Assembly (NCBI RefSeq): GCF_029227915.1
Contig: NC_079885.1
Span: forward strand, 12,783,001 to 12,847,000
Direction of reading: 5' to 3'
Length of the DNA: 64,000 nt
From: Hydractinia symbiolongicarpus
Taxonomy: Eukaryota; Cnidaria; Hydrozoa; Anthoathecata; Hydractiniidae
Both the position numbers and the translations under genes were made by a program. Positions 14,601 to 25,636 of this stretch are shown here, one piece after another. Below the pieces are notes generated by a model. The model saw only the letters and a program-made list of their open reading frames with translations. It searched no databases and was not told where the DNA came from. Position 1 is the first letter of the stretch; every line of letters begins with the position of its first letter.

Positions 14601-16013
14601 AAAAAATAGTTGTCTACATTCCATTTTTTAGGTTGTTCGTTACCAGCCCTTTGGTCACTACCACGCCCATCACGATAGTGAGACAGAGAAAGCTGTAAAT
14701 AAACCGTGTTGTCATCATACGAATTCAAAAACAATACAACAATACGCAAAATGTCGACTGTGCAGGTAATACTGCGTGTTGTTCTCAATATTTTTCATTG
14801 TATTGAACACGCGCCAATGGTTAAGGTATCACATTTTCTCTTTATTACACATTAACTACCGATGTAGGCCTGTGTATCTATTTACCTCGACACTTTTTAT
14901 TGCTTAAGTTGCTTAATATTAAGTTTCGCGTATTTTATCCATATTTTGTCCAAATTTGTCTGCGCGAAAATTTCCATAAAGGTCGATTCGCGAAAATAAT
15001 ATTCCCGAAATGTATATTTTGGACCTCAGCTTAGGTAATTGTTAGCACAAGCCGGCAAGCCAAAAAAAAAAACGTTTTAGATATTGCAAATAAAGAATTA
15101 GATGGTGAACGTTTTTAAAATGTTATTTTTATTAGGTTCATGACTATTATGATCTACCTTCGTGAACCAGAAGATGGAGGAGAAACTGCATTCCCGGCAG
15201 CCGATAATATTACATACTCTGATGCGGTATCAATTTTTTTATTACTTACATTTCATACTTTAACGCAAAATTGCAACTTTTTTGTCAACTTAATCTAAGT
15301 TGTTAAAACCATCGCTAATTACTCTTACGGCCTTGAAATTCCATGATAGTGTTTATTTAGATAAGAACGGTTTGAGTTTATTCTTCGTTTGAAAATTTCT
15401 TATTTCTGGTTGGTTGATTTGTAAAACAAAATATTCTTGCGATCTGATGGAAACGGCAAACAAATCTATCACAAAAAAATGACTGTGTAAATGGCTGCTT
15501 AAGTACTTACTCACAAAGCTGATAAATGTTCGCGAATTTCGTTGGCATATTAAATTACGAAAAAATGTACGAAAAAACACGAAGCTCGCGAAAATCAAGT
15601 GAATCTTCAACATGCGCAAGAATTATTTCTGAATAAAAAATGTAGACATCCGCAGAAAGCATTGCAGGACCATTTATCCAGCTTATTATTCTTTGGTCTA
15701 TTTTTAGTCCTTTCGTCGCCGTGGCAACCCTGGTGTAGACTTATTCAACCTATCAGAGCACTGCTATGATTCGAATTTAGTGGTGAAAGCCAGGAAGGGA
15801 ACTGCTGTCGCATGGTATAATCACTTGGTTGATTACAAAGGATGGTTAGGTGCTCTAGATGAGTGGAGTTTGCATGGAGGATGCGAAGTGAGGAAAGGTG
15901 AAAAATGGATCATGAACTTGTGGTTGACAGCACCCTACAAGGATGACGTGGATACACCCAGCATGTATTCGCTCGAAAGTATATTGAAAGAACAAGCAAG
16001 CATAAATGCATAA
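5612..16013 (+). CDS. P4HTM-like: P4HTM-like prolyl 4-hydroxylase (Fe/2-oxoglutarate) with EF-hands
   Basis: Eleven exons with consistent phases: 5612-5830, 6098-6176, 9167-9304, 12455-12534, 13213-13274, 13969-14003, 14146-14311, 14458-14515, 14632-14765, 15136-15226, 15708-16013 (455 aa). Start chosen because MKFFLILLVALSISCA is a good signal peptide. An in-frame upstream ATG at 5468 would bury it. After an acidic Cys-containing stretch come two EF-hand-like segments: DLNEDKIIDLDE (exon 4) and a degenerate one spanning exons 6-7. The catalytic double-stranded beta-helix has the iron ligands His and Asp in YHAHHD (exon 9), the distal His in EWSLHGGC and the 2-oxoglutarate-binding Lys in RKGEKW (exon 11), as in P4HTM. 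Family members hydroxylate prolines in the ER. The human protein has a transmembrane anchor, while here a cleavable signal is more likely. The gene is tail-to-tail with APRT. Confidence 0.88.
6480..7372. repeat. Minisatellite, 29-31 bp unit
   Basis: About 29 head-to-tail copies of a unit centred on TTCACATTTATCATCTCTTC, with length variants differing by a CT before GTTCAC and base variants (ATCATC/ATAATC). The first two copies (6465-6570) carry a longer unit including TTTATATCTTGTAAATATTT. The array lies in intron 2 of the P4HTM-like gene. Copies are adjacent with no unique spacers. Confidence 0.95.
7538..8583. mobile_element. Non-autonomous DNA transposon (hAT-type MITE, about 1.05 kb)
   Basis: The left end CTTGGTTCTCACTATGAGCT and the reverse complement of the right end (CTTGCTTCTCACTATGGGCT) match over about 20 bases. 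Both sides are flanked by TTTAAAC (7531-7537 and 8584-8590), a 7-bp target duplication that could extend to 8 with one mismatch. Internally, fragments of GAGCTAACCATAGTG and GCGCTAACGATG repeat near both ends. No transposase frame is seen. The length of the target duplication suggests the hAT superfamily (inference). It lies in intron 2 of the P4HTM-like gene. Confidence 0.8.
9570..9700 (+). repeat. 30-bp duplication and tRNA-like fragment
   Basis: The block GGTGATTTAAACCGGAGGAG occurs twice in tandem (about 9553-9612). Just after it, TAGTGTAGTGGTTCG resembles a Pol III A box and GTGAATGGAATCCCGC a degenerate B box about 45 bases later. This may be the head of a tRNA-derived SINE or a tRNA pseudogene. 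Confidence 0.35.
9904..10040. repeat. 43-bp tandem repeat, 3 copies
   Basis: Three consecutive units of GGAACTTATTTTGGTGATTT plus ACCCTAAAAAGTGTAATTTTGC, nearly identical, in intron 3 of the P4HTM-like gene. Confidence 0.85.
11038..11905 (+). mobile_element. Dispersed repeat with internal 120-bp tandem units (Helitron-like?), copy 1
   Basis: The 5' end forms a hairpin of GAATTTCC and GGAAATTC around GCGCCCGAAGGCGTA. The body holds about three tandem units of roughly 120 bp built on GGCACAGTTAACAAATAAAG, TATGCTGAACATGATGGTGA and TTTTAGGCCAAAATTGGTCC. The 3' end is GAGCCCCCAGGGCTTCTTGT, a short GC-rich hairpin. The same order occurs at 29796-30696. A start of TC after AATT and a terminal hairpin hint at a Helitron/Helentron-type element, but this is inference. 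Confidence 0.7.
13300..13692. repeat. Minisatellite, 20-22 bp G/T-rich unit
   Basis: About 18 imperfect units of GTAAACGCGTTTTGGTGGTTT within intron 5 of the P4HTM-like gene. The strand is strongly asymmetric (purine-poor on the plus strand). The reverse strand gives a spurious open frame of Asn/Thr/Phe repeats that should not be taken as a gene. Confidence 0.92.
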
Positions 16014-16381
16014 TTTTAAAGCCGTGTTTACACTAGCAAATTTTTTTGATCTAAACCTGTGACGATAAATGTTTTTCTTTGTAATTATTTTAATTTATTT
16101 CTTTAACACGTAATGTGTAATGTCTACATCTTATTTATATATATATTTGTTGTGTAAACAAATGATAAAAAATAAAAGCTTTAGTTTTGAGACGGTAGAG
16201 TCGTCAGTTAAATATATGATTGCTAATGACAGTTTTGATGTGACCAATCAGAAAAAAAAAAATTCATACCACGCAACTATATGTCGTCGTTACATTGAAT
16301 AAAATACTACATTAAAATGAAAAACGTTAGTAAATATATATATATTACAAGATTCTTTTATGTTTGCACGCGGTCTATTAC

Positions 16382-19300
16382 TTAGTACGTTATAAATGCA
16401 TGGTATGGATACTGATCTACTTTGCTTCGACCATTCAACTCCTTCAACTCGACAATAGATATACAACCAGCCACTGTCGCTCCAGCTAACGTCACAAGTT
16501 GACATGTAGACTGCATTGTACCTGTAGATAAGAAGGAGTAAATAAATTAGATGCTTCAAATAATTTGAAAGGGCTATTTCGAGAGTACAGAAATATTTTT
16601 AAAACACTGTGGATAAATTACTGTTCATACCACCAGTGGCTAGAAGGTCGTCGACGATAACAACTTTTTGGCCTTTTGATAAACCATCAACTTGTACTTC
16701 TAAAACATCCTAAAAAGATAAAGCAATGGAAGAAAAAATTTTCAGATTGTAAATTCCCAAAATTCTTTTTTTTAAAACTTTTGTAAAATTAATCTGTGCG
16801 GATTTTTCTCCCATTCCAATTCGTAAAAGTTTCTCTTCATTTTTTTTTTCTGAATAAGGTGTACATTTATATGAGTGACATAATACGTAAGGATTTAATT
16901 TTGTGAATTCACTTCATCGAATTCTTTTGCAGTAATTTTGCAAGATTTTGCTAAAATTCCGTGACATCACATCCACGGAATATTTTCCTACAAAAAATTA
17001 TTCTAAAGGTTATCCAGAGTTGCTACTCTTTATAGAGTTCAATTTGAAGAGATGTTTGGACTTTTGATGAGAATTTTATAGTAAATTTGAAGAGATGTTT
17101 GGACTTGTGATGGAATTTTTGAGCTTTTTAGAGAGAGTATTTTTGTAAAAAAAAATTGAGGACATTTGAGGACATCCTCATATTTTTTCCACGGAAATTG
17201 AGAATATTTGAGTAGATTTTCAAGGTAATGTAATGAGTAAATAATATTTTTTTGCTGTAGCCATATATAGAAAATTTATTTTACCGTATAGTTCTTAGAG
17301 AAAATTGTTAAAAATATAATTTTAGAGAAAATTTAAGGAAATTTGTGGAGACTTTTTAAAATTGGTGAGACTTTTCAAAATGGTGAAAATTGAGAATTTT
17401 GAGGGGGCGTGACAAACCTGATATTTTGATAAACTGTTGCATTTGTATGTACTTTGTAATAATAAAGGCTAAATTTTGTTGAAGTTAAAAAAAAAAAAAA
17501 AATTAAAAAGTGCTACATAAACCGACCTTTCCATATTCTTTAGTGGATTCTACGCTATAACATTTTCCAGGTAATTTTCCCTGTTTCCGCACAGGAATAA
17601 ACGGCTTATTCAAATTAACAGCAATACTAGGACCAATCAAAAACCCTCTAGCATCAAGACCTGAAAGAAGATGTTTCACAATCTATAAAGAATTTCACAC
17701 ATATTTATGGGTGTAGTTTCTTAAATTTTTACAACTGGTTTTTATTCCCATTTACTATTGGTTACTAACCAGTGCTCTTTTGAGACCCGAATTTCACTTA
17801 AACCGGAAAAAGAATGAGATCACTAGAGAAGAAATGTCATGTAAATAATTTGGTTATCGTCAGTTCCTTCAATGTTTTCAACATGCAATTCATATATATG
17901 TTTCAACAACTTCTAAGCCTGAAGCAAATATCTCAAATGCTAAAAACTGCAGTGTTGGAGAAGAAAAATCGTTTGTGCTTAATCTTATAAATAAGATTAA
18001 GCACAAACGATTATTATTATTATTATTATTTCGCATGGATAATGCAGACAATGCATGGATAATGCAGACAATGCTTGGATAATGACGACTATTATTATTA
18101 TTATTATTATTATTATTAGGATTCGTGAAGAAGCTTACTAACTTGTTCAGACAAAACAAAATAAACGTAAATAGAATGATTTTCAAATGCAGTGAAGTTG
18201 TTTGCAGATGCTCTTATTATGTATTTAATAGACGAAACAAGAACTGCAATCCTGGACAAAATAAATGGCAAAACAGTGATGACAGCTGTGAATCCCCCCT
18301 TTCCCCTGTATCAGTGCTCTGACAGTGTTTTTGTCTGAAAAAAAACCTTGATATAGGGGGAGTAAATTTCAGTTGCTATACTTAACTGAATTTCTCTGAG
18401 TTTTGCCAATATATTTTGTCACTGATTGTGATTGGAAAGCCCAATAATGAAGTTTGTGTATTGTATGTTTATCTACCGTCCTTTTTATAAGTGAACACAG
18501 CAGAATTTGAATTTTTAATTGTATCTAGAAAAATTAACAAAATATATGTCAAATGTTCAAAAATATTATTACTAATATTATTATTATTATTATTATTATT
18601 GAAATTATTTACCCAGGATGACCTCTTCAGTTTCAATTGGTACTGCTATCTACGAGGGTCCTGCGAAGGGGGTCCTAGTGCATTTAAAGCTCTTTTTTGA
18701 GCTACGAAAGTCGTGCAAGCACATCAATCGCTTAACTAGACAACCGCCTAAGATATCAATCCTATTCTCACGCTACGCAGAAAGGATAGATTCACACTTT
18801 TATAGTCTTTGGCATGACTCGGCCGGGATTTGAGCCCAAGATCTCCCGCACTGGAAGAGACACTCTACCACAAGGCTAACATTCGGTATGAAAAATCCTG
18901 GCAATACAGATCTATAGTGGCAAAATTTATTTACAGGCGAATTGTTAGAACAAGAATGGTTTAGCAATTTGAGAATTGATTTTAATATATTCAAAAAAAT
19001 TAGGAAACGTTTTTGACGCTGTAAATTCTATTCTTCGCCCAGAGTTAATAAGATTTCCATCAACTGTGGAAGAAATAAGAGATGCAGCTATGCGGTTCGA
19101 ATAGAAGTTCGGATTTTCGCAATTGGTTGCGTTGATGGCTCCCACACACCAATTCAACAGCCATAGGAAAACCCACACGATTATTTCAGTTGTAAGATGA
19201 AATATACATTAAACTGTCTGGGAATTTGTGATGAAAATGTTTTTCTATTGTTGTTGATATAAAGTGACGAAATTTCCATCTATACTTATCGGAGATTCTG

Positions 19301-22300
19301 CTCACCCCTTATTGCTAAATGTGATGAAAGAGTGCGCAAATTGCTTTGGAAACAGACATATTTATTTAAACAACGTTTTGCAGTCCCCATGTAATCAAAT
19401 AGAGTGTGCATTAGGTCGTCTCAAACGTCGTTGGAGAATTTTGAAGAGAGCGGTCGATGTGGAATTAACACACAATGATTTACTCGTGCTTTGTATTCCG
19501 AAATTTTTGTGAACTACATAAAGCACAGATTCCTAATCTTCTTCAAACGCAACTACAAGCAGAAAGACGAGAAAATAATTCATCGCTTTTTGATTAACTT
19601 TATGCATATAACACAAGTAGAGGCAAAATGTTGCGGGATGCATTTGCAGAATATATTCACGAGATATATTTTGCTTCATAGATCAGAACAATTTTTGTAT
19701 ATATTTTCATACAAAAAACATTCTTTTTTTCATGTCATATATACAATAGAAGCACTTGTGTACTTTTTTATGTTTTCATAAAATATATATAAAATAATGT
19801 CTAACTTGTGTTATTTGTGATTTGGCGTCATATAAGGAATTTAATATTGCGGTGAAGAAGAAAGAGCATCTATAAAAGGTGAACCTCCCCAAACTTTTTG
19901 TAATTTATCATAAAAAGACAATACTAAACGACCACTTCCTGATCCCCGTCCTATATAATTGCATTTTTATAAACGTGCCTTGGTCGTTAATTTTTGTTTT
20001 CACTCGATTATATCCCTCCTTGATATTTTTTCTTGCCAAAGGTGTTTTTTTATATAAAAATTTCCTCCTTCGACATCTCATCAGTTTCTGCTATATCAAC
20101 AGATTTTAATCCGAAATCTTTCAATGGGAAACATCTCTGCAATCATCACTCAAATATCAAGCCCTTCATACGTTTTTAGGACTTGTACTCTATCAAATTA
20201 TCAAAAAGTGATTCCACTTTCTCGCCATCCCAAGTCCAACGTTTTGTTATTTCTTTACTTTTGGTTTCTTCTTCTTTTTAGGGGGTGGTGCATCTGTCGA
20301 CATTTCTCTGATAACATTCACATCTATGGTACTCAGTGCTTCCTATCATTATCCTCAGCAAACTGTGCTATTTCTGACAATATCTCATCAAAATGCTGCT
20401 CTGATTCTTTTTGCCCATCCATCTTTTCAAGAAGTGCCTTTTTAATGAACACAAGATCGAAGATGTATAAATGACCTGGCTAGCTACAGATTATATAATT
20501 AACATACAACTCCCTTAGGGAATAAATTTTTTTCCTCTTTTCTCATTCCTAAACGTTTGCATTTGTTATTTAAATTTTTTCAATGTTGCCTTGCTCGTAG
20601 CTTGAAGGAAAGAGAAAATTCCAGCCATCAGCTTCCAACCTCGTTTCCAATACGCATGGGTTTGTCTCAGAAACCGCATTTTACTTTAGGGTGCAAGTGT
20701 TTACATAGAAGTTCCGCACCGGTTAAAATGACGCTTACCCGAAGTGAGTTTCAATTCGCTTGATGTGAAGAATACTCGTGCAAACAGTCGGACTGAAGTG
20801 AATTTTTTCCAACTTCAACCGGCTTGAGTTCACTTTGAGTCTTGTGTAAACGGCCTTATATTTATTTATTCATCATGAATATTTACACAGGATGTAGTAA
20901 ATTATTGCGTGTCCTAAAAATAGTAGCCGTTCAATGGCTATTTCCCAATGGAATTTGTCTTAATTTCCAATTCATTTCAATGAAACCAACATATTACACC
21001 AGCATGTCTCATGTTATCACACTTGACCTCCCTGAGAATTGAAAGATCCTCTGAAAGATTATTAATGAAACTCCCAATTTGAATCCAACACCTACAGCTT
21101 AAAATTTCTGGATTAAACTCTACACTTTACAAAACTTTTTGCAGGAGGAATTAAATTTATTCTTTGTGATGTAAACATAAATAAATTTCAGTCAGTTGAC
21201 AGCAACATACGAAGCATTTTGCTGACAATATACTGATCCCTATGTATTTATTTTTTAATTCATTGCATTCAATCGAAAATAACTTGATTTATTAACTCTG
21301 TATAACCTTCGTATATGCGATACAAGTGTAGTAAATCAGACTAGATAGTATGTGTGTACATTGACTGTATCTTAACATACCTGGTTATAACCCTTTAATA
21401 AATTCATATATTATTGGTACTGAAAACAACAAACGCTTGGTCAATATGACAAATACGGCAATCACTATCAAAAATAAATGTTTTGCTATGCCAGCATTTC
21501 ATTCCTTTACAGGAAACAATTACACAAGTCCATTTTATAGAACCAGTAAATTAAAGGCACACAATAAAGATTCACCGCACTACCAACAACCTGTCGCACC
21601 TTTTAATGAATCCTTCACTTTCGTTGTTTCTCTGTTTTCAAGTAATTGCGGCATTTTGCCAAAACTTACAAATGGCAAAGATAAGTTTTACAAAAATTTC
21701 CTATCACGACAATTTTCCCCCTATGTAGCTCTTCTTATGCAATCCCCTTTTTCATTTCAGCCTGAGCTGCTAAGAACGAAATTTTGATTTTGATTTCAGC
21801 CTCAAAGTTGCTAAGAAGGACCTAAGTGAAATATTTAAATTTTAATAACTTTACTTCACACTTGCTATTTCTGCACTTTAGAAAAATGACTTTTCCTTCT
21901 TTTAATACAACTGTTTTGTCGGTTATTATCCAGATATAAACTGGTGTTACTTAACTTTCCAAAACACCAGCCTGGCTAGTTGCTTAGTTTTCAAGTCAAA
22001 TCTTAGCCCTAGTTGTTAGGAACTCTGTTGCATTCTGTTTTGAACTCTGTTGTAGGCATTCAAGTACATCCAAGTACATGCCTAAAACATACAGTTAGCT
22101 TTTAACATACTTTTTTTACAAGTTATTTAAATATTATAAAAACTGCAGGTTTAAAATATATACCTGCAATGGCATTCACTTCTCCAAAATGTACTTCAAT
22201 ATATGCAGTCATGAGATCAACAATAGCAGTCACAGCTTGTGGAACTTGAAAGATGGGCATAATATCCCTAAATATATTTAAAAAAAAATATGTCTATGCA

Positions 22301-22460
22301 AGTAAGTACTGCTTTAAAGTAATCAACATTAAACTTGTAACCTGAATAAAATCCCTTTTTTAGGAAAATCTGGCACAGCTTTAATAAGCATCTTAATCCC
22401 TTCGAGGGATTTTTCTGGGGATGTCCACTCCCATTCATTCCAGTTCATTTTTGCAGCCAT
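16382..22460 (-). CDS. APRT: Adenine phosphoribosyltransferase
   Basis: Minus-strand exons in order: 22460-22342, 22267-22164, 17660-17527, 16709-16631, 16521-16382 (191 aa, all phases agree, all introns GT..AG). APRT joins adenine to PRPP to give AMP, the purine salvage step, in the cytosol. The type I phosphoribosyltransferase loop VVIVDDLLATGGT (exon 4) is intact and is the PRPP-binding motif. Exon 3 contains LDARGFLIGP, typical of APRT, and exon 5 ends in SLVEL-like and PYHAF segments matching the family C-terminus. Length fits the usual 180 aa. The start could be the first Met (MAAKMNW) or the fifth residue Met. A 4.5-kb intron holds a Harbinger transposon and a SINE. Confidence 0.93.
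17967..18012. repeat. Perfect 21-bp inverted repeat beside TTA microsatellite
   Basis: AATCGTTTGTGCTTAATCTT begins an arm that is followed by a 4-base loop and its exact complement. Directly after it come ATT/TTA trinucleotide runs (18010-18030 and 18090-18118) and a duplicated ATGGATAATGCAGACAATGC (18034-18076). Confidence 0.85.
18565..18602. repeat. TTA/ATT microsatellite
   Basis: About ten ATT units in the large APRT intron, immediately before the SINE at 18620. Confidence 0.9.
18620..18895 (-). mobile_element. tRNA-derived SINE
   Basis: On the minus strand the head has a Pol III A box (TTAGCCTTGTGGTAGAGTG) and, about 35 bases later, a B box (GGGCTCAAATCCC, plus 18825-18836). Downstream comes a body containing GTTGTCTAGTTAAGCG and TAGCTCAAAAAAGAGCTTTA, and the copy ends near the ATT microsatellite. 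The body shares its central block with the SINE-like copies at 28736, 34693 and 53184. Confidence 0.75.
18930..19510 (+). pseudogene. PIF/Harbinger transposase remnant
   Basis: In shifting frames the plus strand gives LIRFPSTVEEIRDAAMRFE, then a degenerate IDGSHTPIQQP (first catalytic Asp region), then ILIGDSAHPLL (second Asp region, LLGDSAYPLL in the family) and IECALGRLKRRWRIL, which carries the catalytic Glu of Harbinger transposases. The block between the first and second motifs is shortened and several frameshifts are present, so it is inactive. It lies in the first large intron of APRT. Confidence 0.75.
19810..20480 (-). pseudogene. Harbinger-associated Myb/SANT-like protein remnant
   Basis: On the minus strand, fragments MDGQKESEQHFDEILSEIA, RWTWDGEKVESLFDNLIEYK, YNRVKTKINDQGTFIK and KVWGGSPFIDALSSSPQY appear in successive frames. 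This order matches the Myb/SANT-like DNA-binding partner encoded by PIF/Harbinger elements. It is convergent with the transposase remnant at 18930-19510, which is the usual two-gene layout. Several frameshifts and stops are present. Confidence 0.65.
20500..22163. other. APRT intron sequence without recognised features
   Basis: AT-rich sequence between the Harbinger remnant and APRT exon 2. It includes GTTCCGCACCGG and ACCGGCTTGAGTTCAC blocks near 20700-20860 that may be the outer end of the Harbinger element, but no matching left end was found. The 116-codon open frame at 21437-21787 shows no domain. Confidence 0.35.
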
Positions 22461-24815
22461 TTCTTGTATCAGTCAGGATACTTCAAAAAATGTTATGAAC
22501 TAAAATATAAATGTCAAATTTTAGAGCTGTCTTCAAATATATAAATACACCCTAAAACATTTAATGCATATACCTTTTCTAGGTTAAAATCGAAATGTAA
22601 ATGTCCTAAAGCAAAGCTGGGTCAGGAACAAAGCAGTAGTTCTAAGCAGTGTAAGGAAGAAACAGTAACTTACATTTGAGAATGACTGAGAAGAAATTTT
22701 GAACACTGCAAAAGACTGCGATCACGCAGAGATTTTAAATCGCAATTTGCATGAGTCACATGCACTTAAAAAACAACCTCACACTCACAAGCAGCAACAA
22801 TAATATGTCATGCAACTTCTATTAAATAGTTAATGTTTTTCTTATTCCACTTTGTGTAATATTTCCAACACTTTAACCAGATTCATTAATATTTGTAACA
22901 TTCATCATTCTCCACTTAACATCACTTTTTCAATGCAAGTGTGAGAATATAAAATATAAATGTACACTTGTAGAACTTAATCAAGGCCTAGCTCATAGTA
23001 CAGAGAAGTCTGAGCTGCATGTTACTAAGTCAAAATGTTATTTACTCCTTTTCTTTGGCTAGGTCTACCATGCTTATTTATCCTTAGTGCAGAGTCTGGG
23101 CTTAGCCACCCCAGTTCACTTTGCAGAACTCTTGACACCACCCTTTTTTTAGGAATACGGCTACCTGTTTTTCTCTCTGGTACCAAACAGGACAAGTGAC
23201 TCAGATGTGGAACAAACACATTAATATATACAATAAAATCCCTAGAAGCTGTTTTCCTTGAACAAACCACTTACATTTGGTGGACAGTGTGGGGCTACTA
23301 CTGAGTCAGAAAGCAGAATTCGCAAGGTTCATTTTCCTTCCTTCTACCCCCAAAAATCTATAAATCAAAACACATACATACACCATACACAGTGATTTGA
23401 ATTGGTTGTTCAATTATCACAATAATATGTACGCCAACATAGGTGGCCAAATTATAACTATGCTGTATTGCAAAAAATACCCCTGGCAGCCCATGGAACG
23501 GTCCCTGTGTCCAGGGTAAGAGGTCTTTTTAAGTTGATATTTACTTCAGAGGGGAACAGAAAACACAGAAATCTTGGGTATTTATCCAGGGTCTGTCCAT
23601 CATAATGGTGCCATAGATTAGTGGTTAGGCCGGCGATAAAAGATGTTCATCACACAATATTAATTCCTTCACGAAAATCTGTTCTTCTGAAATTTGCCTT
23701 CTATTTCTTTGTTGAAAAAATATGAATGAATACCGGCTCCACAAAAACAATAAATAATTGATGAAATACGCTATCATTAAAAATGTATAGTGTATTTCAG
23801 CCTTTTGGAGGGGGTGATGAGTGGAGATACTCTTGGCAGGGAGGGAAATGGGAGAAATGACACACTGTGTGGGCTGTTGAATGTTGCATGGAGTTGTATG
23901 ATAGGGTGGAGTCCGAAATTCATTCAGGGACAACGGCAACTTTACGATAAAGACTATTTAGGTGATTTATGTCTCCTAATTAAGCTATCAACATGTTTTT
24001 TTCTGCCTAAAGCTCTTGCATTGCATGGTGGCAACAATTGTTTTAGTTTTGAACAACTATTAAATCTACTTTCAGTCAGAAGATATAGTGTTTATAGTAC
24101 AAGAACGCATGTACTATGTTTTTTGGTCAAGGTGGAGGAAAGAATACCTGCAAACTCTCCAAAAAGGAGCAGTTTGGCAACACAAGCAACGTTGCTTCCA
24201 AGTTGGCAAAAGAAGAATCTGAACATTGTTCTGATTAGAAATTGGCAAGGTTAAAAAACACGTTTCCAGACGAGGACGGACTGGTTCAATCAATGTCACT
24301 GAAAACTACATGTAATCAACATGAACTAGTGTGTCCAATACATATGTTGGTGTTGGTTATTGAAAATAATTAAAAACAAAACAATTCCCAATCAGGGAGC
24401 CATGGTTTTGTTGATTTTGATTGAAAAGTAATAGTTAGTTTTTTGTCAAGATGTGAGATACTGTCTTGAGGGGAGCCATGTTGCTGCTGCTGAGGCACAG
24501 TTACTTTATGTTACTTGTTACTATTTTATTGTATGTTATTGCTGTCTTGTTTCTCTGTTCTCATGTCTATTAATAACCAATTGTATTACTTTAAAAGTTC
24601 TTTTGTTTTTTATATTATGGGTTTTGTTGCATTTTAAATTTTTAGCATATAGTCTGGCCACGAACACCGCCACATTACCACCACTACTACGTTTGCTTGA
24701 CGTCAGTCATTATTCTCTGGTATTGCCCACATAAACAGTTATTATAGGGTTAATATCATCATGCACCATAAGGGTACACGCATCCTATAATACAATTTAA
24801 CCTAATCAAAAATAT
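22461..24815. other. Region upstream of APRT
   Basis: Contains the presumed APRT promoter and 5' UTR in its first few hundred bases. A partial copy of the 34693-type SINE (ACACTGTGTGGGCTGTTG and GGAGTTGTATGATAGGGTG) lies at about 23806-23925, preceded by an A-box-like TAGATTAGTGGTTAGGCC at 23615. Open frames at 23025-23270 (-) and 23790-24254 (+) carry no recognised domain. Confidence 0.45.
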
Positions 24816-25105
24816 TTGTCTATATATAAACCTTTCAGAAATTCGTTTCCCAGGTTTTTGCATATGGGCAATTTTTGCAAGTGTGCTTGTTCTTCTCCAA
24901 CAAGCAGCTTTGGCAATTGTCTTCATTGGTGGTGGTGGCTGGTAGATGCACTTCTTGTGAAGTGGGCACTAAAGGTCTTAATGTCGATACCTGCTAATCC
25001 TAAGAATTTTTTAACATATTTAGTAATGGTGCTAACTGCAATAGGCTTAAGGGGCATCAGGGGCAGAGATAGACTTCAGCCACTTCGGCACTTGCCAAAG
25101 TAGAA
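24816..25105 (-). pseudogene. DIRS-type tyrosine recombinase, C-terminal fragment
   Basis: Minus-strand reading gives ITKYVKKFLGLAGIDI then FSAHFTRSASTS, the HxxR block of tyrosine recombinases of DIRS-like retrotransposons, and downstream a weak trace of the region that holds the catalytic Tyr (KTWETNF). Stops and a short Gly/His/Trp-coding insertion break it. Its orientation and place fit the RNase H fragment at 27475-28400, as the far end of one minus-strand DIRS-like element. Confidence 0.7.
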
Positions 25106-25636
25106 TTTGCCAATGCAAAAACCCTGTGTATCTAAAACTTGGTCTTAAAGCAACGCTTAATTTTATTATAAGCATTAGGGACTGTGACCATGATCTTTTC
25201 ATTTTTATACGAATTGAAACAATTTACAATGGAGAAAATGACTTAGCATATATACTATTACAACCCTAGCCAGGACACAAAAATGTGTAATAATGTAGTT
25301 AACGATCTGTTCTTGAATGATTGTGTTTTGTTAAAAATTTCAAGCATTTATAGTAATTATCGCATAACAGCTACAAGGTATTTTTAAGTTTGATTCAACA
25401 TTTTGAAAGTTTGAGCCAGAAATAAAAAAATAAAAACAGTGTTTTTCTTGCTATTAGGGTAATAGGGCTAAATATTTTTTGACTGAATGTTGTGCTAAAT
25501 CAGTGTTCGTTCTTTCGTTTTTGTATAGGTTGTTGTGTTCTAAATTTGTTTTTAATTAGCTATTGCTGCTTAAAAATCCAAATCTTGATACAATCATGCC
25601 ATTTCTTAGTTTATTGTATATTTTTTGTTGTTGTAG

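Noticed and set aside
23790-24254. 154-codon plus-strand frame
   Set aside because: Overlaps a SINE fragment and shows no domain. Composition is that of non-coding sequence.
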